The notes under the pieces are model-generated. The model saw only the letters and a program-made list of their open reading frames with translations. It did no database searches and was not told the DNA's origin. From an uncultured Lachnospiraceae bacterium (GTDB lineage Bacteria > Bacillota_A > Clostridia > Lachnospirales > Lachnospiraceae): a stretch of 12,266 bases of DNA. Positions within the stretch are counted from its first letter, which is position 1. Every line of letters begins with the position of its first letter. Positions 1-6,920 of the stretch are shown here, in pieces. The position numbers were made by a program, and so were the translations under genes. The stretch lies in assembly GCA_902780985.1 (NCBI GenBank), contig CACZHN010000060.1, positions 1 to 12,266 of the forward strand, given 5' to 3'.

Positions 1-570
1 TTTCTGATCCTCACGCATTTCCTGAAGACAATTTGTAAGATCATCAATGTACTTTACGTCCAGATCGGTGGGATTCGTATCCACATCAACCAGTTTTTCC
101 AGAAGGTTGTTGAATTTCTGAACCAACGTATCTCCTTCAAGAATAAGCTTCTTCAGATAAACAGGATCCGGATTAGTCACATAATCATATGAATCCATGT
201 ATGCCGCAGCGCTTTCCAGATTCGACTCTGCCTGCTCGAGAATCTTCTCATAAAGATCCTGCATACTGTCGGGAGTCGTCTTCATAAACTCCTCTCTCGA
301 CTTAATACTGTCATACTGTTTTTCCAGTTCCTCAACCTCTTTGTCGAACCGGCCTTTATGATTACTCTCTCTGATGGTTTTTCTTCTGGATACCTGCCTT
401 TCTCCCGCAAGCACATGCATATTCGCAAAGATCGTATATACAAGCCACAGAACCGATGCCGCAATTCCTACCGCCATAAGATCCGTAAAAAATATCAGCA
501 GTATGCAAAGCAGGAACATGACCAAGCTGAGCGCATTGACCTTTATGAAATTCTTACTCCTATCATCCAT
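1..570 (-). CDS. Membrane-anchored helical protein, function unknown (3' end off window)
   Basis: This is an open frame of 190 codons from an ATG at 570 to the left edge, with no stop, so the C-terminus is missing. The N-terminus MDDRSKNFIKVNALS is followed by two closely spaced hydrophobic segments at about residues 12-29 and 32-50, predicting a membrane hairpin. A basic patch (ERQVSRRK) comes next, then a long charged, mostly helical region from about residue 70, rich in Glu, Lys and Gln, which suggests a cytoplasmic coiled-coil-like domain. The start has a GAGG-type ribosome binding site (GACGAGG) about 5 bases upstream and an extended -10 promoter about 50 bases upstream. A loose resemblance in layout to XpaC-type Firmicute proteins (short membrane anchor plus charged helical body) is only a guess. 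I do not recognise the family and assign no function. Confidence 0.75.
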   Translation of the reverse strand, partial: MDDRSKNFIKVNALSLVMFLLCILLIFFTDLMAVGIAASVLWLVYTIFANMHVLAGERQVSRRKTIRESNHKGRFDKEVEELEKQYDSIKSREEFMKTTPDSMQDLYEKILEQAESNLESAAAYMDSYDYVTNPDPVYLKKLILEGDTLVQKFNNLLEKLVDVDTNPTDLDVKYIDDLTNCLQEMREDQK

Positions 571-626
571 AGCATCCTCGTCCCGAAAAAATATCGCGGA
601 AGTCTCCAAGTACCGTAATCTTGTAT

Positions 627-635
627 ATTATATCA
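627..635 (-). promoter_or_regulatory. Extended -10 promoter for the gene at 1-570
   Basis: On the minus strand this reads TGATATAAT, a perfect extended -10 (TG-N-TATAAT). No good -35 is present: the region where it should lie is the T-rich tail of the neighbouring terminator. That fits an extended -10 promoter, which depends less on the -35. The predicted start near 620 gives a leader of about 50 bases before the ATG at 570. Confidence 0.5.
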
Positions 636-642
636 TTATTTA

Positions 643-690
643 CAAAAAAATAAAATGGAACAGGGGGACCTCCGTCCCCCTGTTCCATTT
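643..690 (-). terminator. Intrinsic terminator made from a REP-like palindrome
   Basis: Perfect 17-bp arms (653-669 and 674-690) enclose a 4-base loop. On the minus strand a T-rich tract (TTTTATTTTTTTG) follows, which is the layout of a rho-independent terminator for the methyltransferase gene. The right arm overlaps that gene's stop codon (689-691). The arm sequence (AATGGAACAGGGGGAC) matches the outer arm of the second palindrome at 1943-1997 at 14 of 16 positions, so this is probably a dispersed palindromic repeat used as a terminator. Confidence 0.8.
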
Positions 691-1807
691 AACCCCAGAC
701 TTCTTCTGCGATTTCCTTTACGAGTTTAAGTTTAGCCCACTGCTCTTCTTCAGTAAGCTTGTTTCCGATCTCACATGATGCGAATCCGCACTGTGGGCTG
801 AGATACAAACGATCAAGAGGAACATACTTTGCTGCCTCGTTGATCCTTGCGATTACTTCAGCCTTGTCTTCAAGTACAGGTGACTTTGTTGTGATAAGTC
901 CGAGAACTACCTTCTTATCTGCCGATACCTTTGCGAGAGGCTCAAATCCGCCTGATCTCTCATCATCGTACTCAAGGAAAAGTGCATCTACATTTTCCTT
1001 TGCGAATACGTAATCCGCTACGCTGTCATACGGTCCGCTTGTGAAGAATGTTGAATGATAATTTCCTCTGCAGATATGTGAATTGATAACCATGCCTTCA
1101 GGCTTTCCTTCAAGAGCAAGGTTATTAACTTCGAGAAGCTGTGCCTTTACTTCCTCAAGGTCGATTCCGAGGGCCTGATATCTCTGCTTTGCGGCCTCAC
1201 CTACAAGAGCTCCCCATGTGCAGTCATCAAGCTGAAGGTTTCTGCAGCCTGCATCGTAAAACTGCTTGAATACTACCTGATAAGCCTTACCGATATCCTG
1301 AATAAGCTCTTCATTTGTCGGATAGAACTTTCTTGTTGTCTCAAAGTTCATAGGAACGATCATCTGCTGGAACATCTGAGCAGGTGCCGGAATTGTATAC
1401 TTGGCAACCGTATTCTCATCCTCGAACTGCTTTAAGAACTTGAAATACTCAACGAAAGGATGAACATCCTTTGCCTTAATCTTTCCTACGAGAAATGTAT
1501 CGTCAAGCACTGCAAGCTCATCGTTGAATGCAACTCCTCTGCCTGTAGCCTCATGATCAACTCCTTCGAATCCCCACATAAAGTCAAGATGCCAGAAGGT
1601 TCTTCTGAACTCTCCGTCTGTTATAACATGGTAGCCAAGCTCCTTCTGCTTAGCAACTACCTTAGTGATCTCTTCATTTACAACCTTATCGAATTCTTCC
1701 TCTGTGATCTTTCCTTCCTTGAATGCTGCCTTGGCATCCTTAAGAGCCTGTGGTCTCAGGAAGCTTCCTACAAAATCATAACGAAATGGTGTCTGTAATG
1801 CGCTCAT
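689..1807 (-). CDS. MetE C-terminal-domain-type methionine synthase (YxjG/YxjH-like)
   Basis: This 372-residue soluble protein matches the stand-alone catalytic domain of cobalamin-independent methionine synthase, which transfers a methyl group to homocysteine using a bound zinc. The zinc ligands expected from MetE are visible: His244 and Cys246 (SHICRGN), Glu279 (LFLEYDDE) and Cys340 (SPQCGFAS). The N-terminus shows the family pattern VGSFLRP (residues 13-19) and TDGEFRR (63-69). The protein is about half the length of full MetE because the folate-binding N-terminal domain is absent, as in Bacillus YxjG and YxjH. The methyl donor therefore cannot be read from sequence: it could be methyl-folate, a methyl-corrinoid partner or S-methylmethionine. 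The start has a strong GGAGGA site 8 bases upstream. The gene sits alone between two terminator palindromes, with its own promoter and probable LysR-type control. Confidence 0.9.
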   Translation of the reverse strand: MSALQTPFRYDFVGSFLRPQALKDAKAAFKEGKITEEEFDKVVNEEITKVVAKQKELGYHVITDGEFRRTFWHLDFMWGFEGVDHEATGRGVAFNDELAVLDDTFLVGKIKAKDVHPFVEYFKFLKQFEDENTVAKYTIPAPAQMFQQMIVPMNFETTRKFYPTNEELIQDIGKAYQVVFKQFYDAGCRNLQLDDCTWGALVGEAAKQRYQALGIDLEEVKAQLLEVNNLALEGKPEGMVINSHICRGNYHSTFFTSGPYDSVADYVFAKENVDALFLEYDDERSGGFEPLAKVSADKKVVLGLITTKSPVLEDKAEVIARINEAAKYVPLDRLYLSPQCGFASCEIGNKLTEEEQWAKLKLVKEIAEEVWG

Positions 1808-1848
1808 TGTTTAGTCCTCCGTATAGAAAATTTAAAATCCTGATACGG

Positions 1849-1877
1849 ATTATATGCCTACTGACTTTATAGGTAAA
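1849..1877 (-). promoter_or_regulatory. Sigma-A promoter of the methionine synthase-like gene
   Basis: On the minus strand there is a weak -35 TTTACC (1872-1877), a 17-base spacer and a perfect -10 TATAAT (1849-1854). The predicted start is near 1842, leaving a 35-base leader before the ATG. That is too short to hold an S-box or T-box riboswitch. A good -10 with a poor -35 fits activation by a bound regulator. Confidence 0.6.
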
Positions 1878-1916
1878 ATATATATAATTAGAACTTATCC
1901 ATAGATTTTATCTATG
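1857..1916 (-). promoter_or_regulatory. Probable LysR-type regulator binding region (recognition and activation sites)
   Basis: A perfect inverted repeat, CATAGAT-TTT-ATCTATG, spans 1900-1916. It is centred at 1908, which is -66 from the predicted start at 1842, where LysR-type regulators place their recognition site. It fits ATAG-N7-CTAT, the same half-sites and spacing as the MetR/MtaR box of streptococci (ATAGTTT-S-AAACTAT), regulators of methionine genes. A looser dyad, CCTA-N9-TAGG, at 1857-1873 overlaps the -35, where the activation site usually lies. No regulator gene is present in the window. Family assignment is inference from spacing and half-site. Confidence 0.5.
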
Positions 1917-1942
1917 AACGAATCCTAACTAAACAAAATTTC

Positions 1943-1997
1943 AATGAAACACGGGGACACTCCTTGAGCAACTCAAGGAGTGTCCCCGTGTTTCATT
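1943..1997 (-). terminator. Long REP-like palindrome, likely terminator of the GH31 gene
   Basis: Perfect 26-bp arms (1943-1968 and 1972-1997) are separated by a 3-base loop. It begins 4 bases past the GH31 stop codon. The following minus-strand sequence (GAAATTTTG) has only a short T run, so termination strength is uncertain despite the very stable stem. The outer arm (AATGAAACACGGGGAC) matches that of the palindrome at 653-690 at 14 of 16 positions, while the inner part (CTCCTTGAG and complement) is unrelated. This suggests one repeat family with a variable core. Confidence 0.7.
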
Positions 1998-2001
1998 TTG
2001 A

Positions 2002-3954
2002 CTACTTGACCTCCGTCCCCACTGATTCATACACAGGCATGTAGTCCAGTGGTGCATCTGCATCCACGTACTCTCCGGTGCTGTGGATGATGTTTCCGGT
2101 GTCGCAGGCTTTCCAGTTGCCGGCAGGCAGATATACTTTTCTGCTGCGGGCACCGAAGTCGGTGACCGGTGCTACCAGGTACTTCGAACCGAACATATAT
2201 TCATCCGGAATCTTCCAGCATTCGTCATCCTCCGGATACTCGATAAACATAGCTCTGATAAGAGGAAGTCCGGTGCTGATGGTCTCTTCCATAGATTTTC
2301 TTATATATTCCTTCATGTTCTCTCTTATACCGAGATACTTATGAAGTATTTCGTAAACCTCTTCGCCGTAGCTCCAGAGTTCGTTCGGAGCTCCGCAGAA
2401 ACAGAATCCGCCGCCGTGATCCGTATTTGTTGCCAGATCCGGAACATGAGGAAGTCTGTCTCCGTGCATTCTGAGAACAGGCGTAAAGCATGCCCACTGG
2501 TACCAGCGTATCAGCAGTTCGCGGAACTCTTCGTTGTCCACGAAGCCATCGTAGAATCCGCCGGTATCCGAGATCCACCAAGGGATTCCCGCAACACCCA
2601 TGTTGATACCGTTTATGAGCTGGTGCTTCATTTCACGGAAAGTACTCTGTACGTCTCCGCTCCAAACAAGAGCACCGAATCTGGAACTTCCAACCCACGC
2701 GCATCTGATAAGGTTGAGCGGTTCCTTCATACCGTCTCCTGTCTGTCCGTCGTAAAGCATTCTCGCATGCTGTCTGGAATAGAAGTTGCCGGTCTCCGCA
2801 ACAGGGCCGATATACTGACGGTAATGATCGTAATGATTTACCGTATACTCCGGCTCCGCCTCATCCAGCCAGAACATATCTATTCCGTACTGACCGTAGT
2901 TCTTCTTCAAAATCTTATAGCCGAACTCTCTTGCCTCCGGATTTGTGGAGTCGAAGAAGTACATCTTTCCGAAGAAATCCATGGCTGCATTTATTCCCCG
3001 GTCGGTCCTGATAAGGAAGCCCCGCTTCTTTAACTCCTCGAAATTCTCGGATCTCGGATCGATGGTAGGCCATACCGAAACCATGACCTTTGTTCCCATT
3101 TCCGCCAGTTCATCCACCATTGCCTGCGGATCAGGCCAGTACTCCGGATCAAAGGACCAGTCGCCCTGATAATCCCAGTGGAAGAAATCGATTACAATCA
3201 CATCAAGCTTTATGCCGCGCCTCTTATACTCACGGGCAACTTCAAGCACTTCATCCTGGGTTCTGTAACGCAGCTTGCACTGCCAGAGTCCCAGGAGATC
3301 CTCGGAAATCGGAGACGCATGTCCCGTTACTTCCGTGTATCTTTCGATCATCTCCGCCGGAGTATCCGCTGCGGTTATCCAGTAATCTATGCACTTGGTG
3401 GCTTCCGCCTTCCATTCCGTTACATTTCCGCCGAAAGAAGCCTCTCCGATAGCCGGATTATTCCAGAGAAATCCGTATCCCGCCGATGATAAGACAAACG
3501 GAATCGAAATCTGTGAGTTGCGCGGAGCCAGCTCCAGCATGGTTCCCTTCAGATCATAAACCGAATCCCTGTACTGTCCCATTCCGTGAAGGATCTCGTC
3601 CTGCGGCTCGAATCTGAGCTTCGCCTGAAAACTGTCCGCCATATTTACGAACCTGTAATCTCTCGCAGTCTTGTGAACCGCCCACGGATAAGACTTTTCC
3701 TCCAGCACGGTCTTTCCGTTATGGGAGAAAATGAGTCGGCCCTCTTTAATGTCGCATCGGATGCCTTCGCATTCGATCCAGTCCTCACCGGACTCAACCT
3801 CATAGTCGCTTACGGGAACATCCAGTGCCCAGTCTCTGTCCGGAAGTTCCGGAAGTATGGTGGATCTCACTCTGAGTCCTCTGCCCCATGCTTCGATGCG
3901 AAGTATCTCGTTCTCATTACATACGGTTATTGCTCTGTCACATACCTTTTCCAA
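2002..3954 (-). CDS. Glycoside hydrolase family 31 alpha-glycosidase (alpha-glucosidase or alpha-xylosidase type)
   Basis: This 650-residue retaining exo-glycosidase removes alpha-linked sugars from non-reducing ends. The N-terminal beta-sandwich spans about residues 1-215 and the (beta/alpha)8 barrel about 220-560. The barrel opens with GLWQCKLRYRTQDEV and contains IDFFHWDYQGDWSFDPEYWPDP. The nucleophile is predicted at Asp364 in FWLDEAEP and the acid/base at Asp434 in VWSGDVQSTF. ISDTGGF (461-467) and RMHGDR (495-500) are further family motifs. Beta domains follow to the end. No signal peptide is visible, so it acts in the cytoplasm on imported oligosaccharides. The WxxDYQGDWSFDPxxWPD style resembles xyloglucan-side-chain alpha-xylosidases, but substrate cannot be fixed. 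The start is TTG, with AGGGGGT 8 bases upstream and no ATG or other in-frame start nearby. No sugar transporter or regulator adjoins it. The last codons overlap a fragment of the palindrome repeat. Confidence 0.92.
   Translation of the reverse strand: MEKVCDRAITVCNENEILRIEAWGRGLRVRSTILPELPDRDWALDVPVSDYEVESGEDWIECEGIRCDIKEGRLIFSHNGKTVLEEKSYPWAVHKTARDYRFVNMADSFQAKLRFEPQDEILHGMGQYRDSVYDLKGTMLELAPRNSQISIPFVLSSAGYGFLWNNPAIGEASFGGNVTEWKAEATKCIDYWITAADTPAEMIERYTEVTGHASPISEDLLGLWQCKLRYRTQDEVLEVAREYKRRGIKLDVIVIDFFHWDYQGDWSFDPEYWPDPQAMVDELAEMGTKVMVSVWPTIDPRSENFEELKKRGFLIRTDRGINAAMDFFGKMYFFDSTNPEAREFGYKILKKNYGQYGIDMFWLDEAEPEYTVNHYDHYRQYIGPVAETGNFYSRQHARMLYDGQTGDGMKEPLNLIRCAWVGSSRFGALVWSGDVQSTFREMKHQLINGINMGVAGIPWWISDTGGFYDGFVDNEEFRELLIRWYQWACFTPVLRMHGDRLPHVPDLATNTDHGGGFCFCGAPNELWSYGEEVYEILHKYLGIRENMKEYIRKSMEETISTGLPLIRAMFIEYPEDDECWKIPDEYMFGSKYLVAPVTDFGARSRKVYLPAGNWKACDTGNIIHSTGEYVDADAPLDYMPVYESVGTEVK
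2008..2020. repeat. 13-base fragment shared with the palindrome core at 667-679
   Basis: GACCTCCGTCCCC occurs here and, identically, across the loop and inner stem of the palindrome at 653-690. Here it lies inside the last codons of the GH31 gene (encoding about GTEV) and 23 bases from the second palindrome. It may be a leftover half of a repeat element. A 13-base match between two spots in 12 kb is suggestive but not proof. Confidence 0.4.
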
Positions 3955-4051
3955 TGATATATACCCCCTATATCAAATTTTATGCAATTCGTATCAGATA
4001 ATCCAAGTTTATATTTTTATGCGCAAAAATACTTCTTATTATTTGAATTCA

Positions 4052-4060
4052 ATTATATCA
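4052..4060 (-). promoter_or_regulatory. Extended -10 promoter candidate for the GH31 gene
   Basis: On the minus strand this reads TGATATAAT, the same extended -10 as at 627-635. The predicted start near 4045 leaves a leader of about 90 bases. A second candidate nearer the gene is TTGGAT, 18 bases, TAAAAT. The choice between them is not settled by sequence. No LacI-type palindrome was seen in the 212-base divergent gap 3955-4166. Confidence 0.4.
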
Positions 4061-4086
4061 TTTTTTGCACACATCAGAAAAAGCAC

Positions 4087-4115
4087 TTGAAATTATCGGA
4101 AAATAATACTATTAT
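4087..4115 (+). promoter_or_regulatory. Sigma-A promoter of the SulP transporter gene
   Basis: There is a -35 TTGAAA (4087-4092), a 17-base spacer and a -10 TATTAT (4110-4115). The predicted start near 4122 gives a 45-base leader. The ribosome binding site before the ATG at 4167 is a purine stretch (AAGAAAGAAGAA) rather than AGGAGG, and is separated from the start by a run of C residues. Confidence 0.6.
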
Positions 4116-4166
4116 GTCGTTCGTTGCTGTAAAAAACATATAAATAAGAAGAAAGAAGAATCCCCC

Positions 4167-5816
4167 ATGAACAAAGACAAATTAAAACCCATGCTTTTCA
4201 GCACGCTTAAACACTACAGTGTTAATCAATTCGGAACAGATGTGGTGTCAGGTATCATCGTAGCGATCATTGCTCTTCCTTTATCAATTGCTCTGGCTCT
4301 CGCATCGGGTGTAGGCCCTACGGAAGGTATATTTACCGCCATAGTTGCCGGATTTATCATATCATTCCTCAGCGGAAGCCGTGTTCAGATTGCAGGTCCT
4401 ACCGCAGCCTTCGCAACCATAGTTGCGGGAATCATCGCAAAGAACGGTATGGACGGAATGATCATCGCAACCGTTATCGCCGGTGTGATCCTTATACTTA
4501 TGGGACTGCTCCGTATGGGAAGTCTTATAAGATTTATCCCTTATACAATAACAACAGGTTTTACTTCGGGAATCGCGGTAACAATAGTTATCGGACAGTT
4601 AAAGGATTTCTTCGGGCTGACATATCCTCAGGGTACGGTTACCATCGAGACTGTGGATAAGCTGAAGGCCTTCGGACTTAATTTCAATACATTTAACCCA
4701 CTTGCACTTCTCGTAGGTGCCATAAGCCTTGCAATCCTTATTGTATGGCCGAAGATCAGCGAGAAGATTCCGGGATCTCTGATAGCCGTAATCGCAGGCG
4801 TTTTAATAGTTAAGTTCTCCGGAATGAAAGTAAATACGATCGGTGATCTTTATACGATCAACAGTTCTCTTCCGACACTTCATGTACCTGCCATCAGCTT
4901 CGGTGCTGTAAAGGCCGCTCTTCCTGACGGCTTTACCATCGCAGTACTTGCAGCAATCGAGTCACTGCTCTCATGTGTCGTTGCTGACAGTATGATCAAC
5001 TCACATCACCGCTCAAACATGGAGCTTATCGCTCAGGGATGCGGAAATATCGGATCTGCTCTTTTCGGCGGTATCCCGGCAACAGGTGCTATCGCAAGAA
5101 CAGCCGCAAATATAAAGAACGGCGGACGTACACCGGTAGCCGGTATGGTACATTCACTTGTTCTGGTTCTCGTACTGGTTGTCCTTATGCCGTACGCAGC
5201 ACTTATACCGATGCCTACGATAGCAGCAATCCTGTTTATCGTTGCTTATAACATGTGCCAGTGGCGCACCTTCGTTCATCTGTGCAAGACAGCTCCGAAG
5301 AGCGATATCCTGGTGCTCACGATCACATTTGTACTTACAGTCGTATTCGACCTTGTACTTGCCATCGAAGTAGGAATGCTTCTCGCTATGCTCCTCTTCC
5401 TTAAGAGAATGAGCGAGGAGTCGGGTGTTGTAAGTTGGAAATATTACGACCCGGATGAGGATCCGGACGGAATGAACCTGAAGCCGCTTCCTCCTCAGGT
5501 ACGTGTATATGAGATATTCGGACCTATGTTCTTCGGAAGCTCAAGCCAGATTGAGACAATGAACTTCCGTGACGTAACAAAGGTCATAATCATAAGAATG
5601 AGAGGTGTGCCTGCACTTGATGCAACGGCTATGCACTCTCTTGAGAACTTCTATGAAAGATGTCATGAAAAAGACATCCAGCTGGTATTCTCTCATGTAA
5701 ATGAGCAGCCTATGAATACCATGCAGAAGGACGGTTTCGTAGACAAGGTCGGAGCCGATAACTTCAGACCACACATAGATGATGCTATAGAATGGGCAAA
5801 AGGACTGATCGATTGA
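4167..5816 (+). CDS. SulP family anion transporter with C-terminal STAS domain
   Basis: This 549-residue inner-membrane protein has a hydrophobic core at about residues 20-412 and a cytoplasmic STAS domain at about 443-549. SulP hallmarks are the segment SGSRVQIAGPTAAFATIVAG (69-88, the conserved PTAA substrate-site region), the acidic residue in AAIESLLSCVVAD (262-274), and GGIPATGAIARTAANIKNG (301-319). The STAS domain starts at PPQVRVYEIFGPMFFGS and contains RMRGVPALDATAMHSL, the loop region that is phosphorylated in SpoIIAA-like relatives. Family members carry sulfate, bicarbonate or dicarboxylates, usually with protons or sodium; sequence alone does not tell which. No sulfate-assimilation or carbonic anhydrase gene is next to it. 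It is the only plus-strand gene here, divergent from GH31 and convergent with the next gene. Full length. Confidence 0.93.
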   Translation: MNKDKLKPMLFSTLKHYSVNQFGTDVVSGIIVAIIALPLSIALALASGVGPTEGIFTAIVAGFIISFLSGSRVQIAGPTAAFATIVAGIIAKNGMDGMIIATVIAGVILILMGLLRMGSLIRFIPYTITTGFTSGIAVTIVIGQLKDFFGLTYPQGTVTIETVDKLKAFGLNFNTFNPLALLVGAISLAILIVWPKISEKIPGSLIAVIAGVLIVKFSGMKVNTIGDLYTINSSLPTLHVPAISFGAVKAALPDGFTIAVLAAIESLLSCVVADSMINSHHRSNMELIAQGCGNIGSALFGGIPATGAIARTAANIKNGGRTPVAGMVHSLVLVLVLVVLMPYAALIPMPTIAAILFIVAYNMCQWRTFVHLCKTAPKSDILVLTITFVLTVVFDLVLAIEVGMLLAMLLFLKRMSEESGVVSWKYYDPDEDPDGMNLKPLPPQVRVYEIFGPMFFGSSSQIETMNFRDVTKVIIIRMRGVPALDATAMHSLENFYERCHEKDIQLVFSHVNEQPMNTMQKDGFVDKVGADNFRPHIDDAIEWAKGLID

Positions 5817-5832
5817 TCAGTCCTTTCTTTTT
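5799..5832. terminator. Bidirectional terminator spanning two convergent stop codons
   Basis: A perfect 12-bp stem (5799-5810 and 5815-5826) with a 4-base loop is followed by TTTCTTTTT on the plus strand. On the minus strand TTTTGCCC follows the stem, so it can work both ways, more strongly for the SulP gene. The two stop codons (5814-5816 and 5817-5819) are directly adjacent and lie within the hairpin, so the end of each coding sequence is part of the terminator. Confidence 0.8.
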
Positions 5833-6863
5833 ACTCTTATTATCTTTACTGTTACTGCCGCAACTATGATAAACAGGAAGATTATGCCGCACGCCTCGTA
5901 ACCGAAAAGCTCGATATAAAGAATTCCTCTTCCGTTGCGGAAGGTTGTGTTGTACATGCTGAAAAGAACATTCATACGTTCGTAAGCCAGTACATAATAT
6001 ACATTTTCCGCCTCTTCCACTTCGTTCTTACGGAAACTGTAGAACTCCATGGATACCGGGCTTAAATCTTTTTTGACATAAAAATGATCAAGTTCACCGC
6101 CGGTGCTTTCCTCGGCTTCTTTAAAGATTTCTTCTATTCTTGGCTCCCTGTCGCTGTCAACGCCGTAAATGTATGCGAAACATCTGTCACCCATTGCGGG
6201 TTCACCCAGGAAGAAGCTTTCGTTTTTATGTTCGAAGGTATATCCTTCCGCCTCCATCTCTTCCCTTGTTTTATCACAGGTGTAAAGCACTGTCTCATCT
6301 TTCTTTGAGCCGCCCTCACCTATGGTGTAATAAGAAAACTTTCCCGGAATAAATGTGTCGTCCTTTACATACACATCATTTACCTTGAGGCTATACATTC
6401 CGATCTCTTCACGGTGTTCCTTCACCAGCTTATCCAGCTTCTCGCTTGCGGCATCATCGTGAAATGTATGGTAGGTATACTTCTTCGAATCCGGATCTTC
6501 TCTCTCAGCCATCACAAGTATATCCTTCTTCATGATGCTGTTCTTTTCCGGATCGTAATACCTGTAGATATCCGTCACCGCCAGCTGATCTGTGTACGGT
6601 ACATTGATGACGGAAAAGTTCACTCCTTCGGTAAAGTTGGAAAGATGGATCGCCAATCCTTCTCTGTCGTTATCTTCGGAGATATAATAGCCAAAACCTT
6701 TATTGAATATCTCCGCCGAAATTCTGGCATGAATGGATTTGTAGTTTTCCTCCGCCATCTCTTTCGCCTTTGTCAGCTGCACGCTGATAAGCGCCCCCGA
6801 CAAAAACAATGCCATAATCGTTGCTGCGATTATCGCCTTCACGTAACTCGGTCTTTTTTTCAT
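5817..6863 (-). CDS. Sensor-like membrane protein with no output domain, function unknown
   Basis: This 348-residue protein has an N-terminal membrane segment (about residues 9-29, after MKKRPSYVK) and a second at about 324-342 (ACGIIFLFIIVAAVTV), leaving a short basic tail ending RVKRKD. The 290 residues between are charged and hydrophilic and should lie outside the membrane. This is the layout of the input half of a sensor histidine kinase or chemoreceptor, but the protein stops where a HAMP or kinase domain would start. I see no catalytic motif. The start ATG has AGGGGT 8 bases upstream. The gene follows the alpha/beta hydrolase in the same direction, separated by 89 bases that hold its own promoter and a palindrome. 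It could be a stand-alone sensor partner, a membrane-anchored surface protein or a truncated kinase. Family not recognised. Confidence 0.8.
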   Translation of the reverse strand: MKKRPSYVKAIIAATIMALFLSGALISVQLTKAKEMAEENYKSIHARISAEIFNKGFGYYISEDNDREGLAIHLSNFTEGVNFSVINVPYTDQLAVTDIYRYYDPEKNSIMKKDILVMAEREDPDSKKYTYHTFHDDAASEKLDKLVKEHREEIGMYSLKVNDVYVKDDTFIPGKFSYYTIGEGGSKKDETVLYTCDKTREEMEAEGYTFEHKNESFFLGEPAMGDRCFAYIYGVDSDREPRIEEIFKEAEESTGGELDHFYVKKDLSPVSMEFYSFRKNEVEEAENVYYVLAYERMNVLFSMYNTTFRNGRGILYIELFGYEACGIIFLFIIVAAVTVKIIRVKRKD

Positions 6864-6892
6864 TTTCGTTTACCCCTAAACACTTTTTAACC

Positions 6893-6920
6893 AATTATTG
6901 TCACAATCGTGATAATAGTT
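6893..6920. promoter_or_regulatory. Operator-like palindrome over the -10 of the sensor-like gene
   Basis: Two 12-base arms around a 4-base centre pair at 10 of 12 positions; the core is ATTGTCAC-AATC-GTGATAAT (6897-6916). It covers the -10 hexamer (6912-6917) and the expected transcription start, the position of a repressor site. The regulator is unknown. Confidence 0.45.

Noticed and set aside
358..778. Two overlapping plus-strand open frames of 86 and 134 codons
   Set aside because: They run antisense across the gene at 1-570, its promoter, the terminator palindrome and the end of the methyltransferase gene, without a start signal. The minus-strand frame at 1-570 explains the region better.
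1808..1842. Possible S-box (SAM) or T-box riboswitch before the methionine synthase-like gene
   Set aside because: The predicted leader is only about 35 bases and contains no stem-loop or terminator. The palindrome further up lies before the promoter, so it is a protein site rather than a leader RNA.
2083..3033. A 316-codon plus-strand open frame antisense to the GH31 gene
   Set aside because: It has no ribosome binding site and no recognisable domain, and it lies wholly within a gene with intact catalytic motifs on the other strand. It is a shadow of that gene's codon use.
4167..5816. Possible sulfate-assimilation or carbon-concentrating locus around the SulP gene
   Set aside because: No cysteine/sulfate-reduction, carbonic anhydrase or related gene lies in the window. 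The GH31 gene is divergent and separately promoted.
6893..6920. CRP or FNR site over the sensor-like gene promoter
   Set aside because: The half-sites read TCAC-N4-GTGA, the wrong orientation and spacing for TGTGA-N6-TCACA, and do not match TTGAT-N4-ATCAA.
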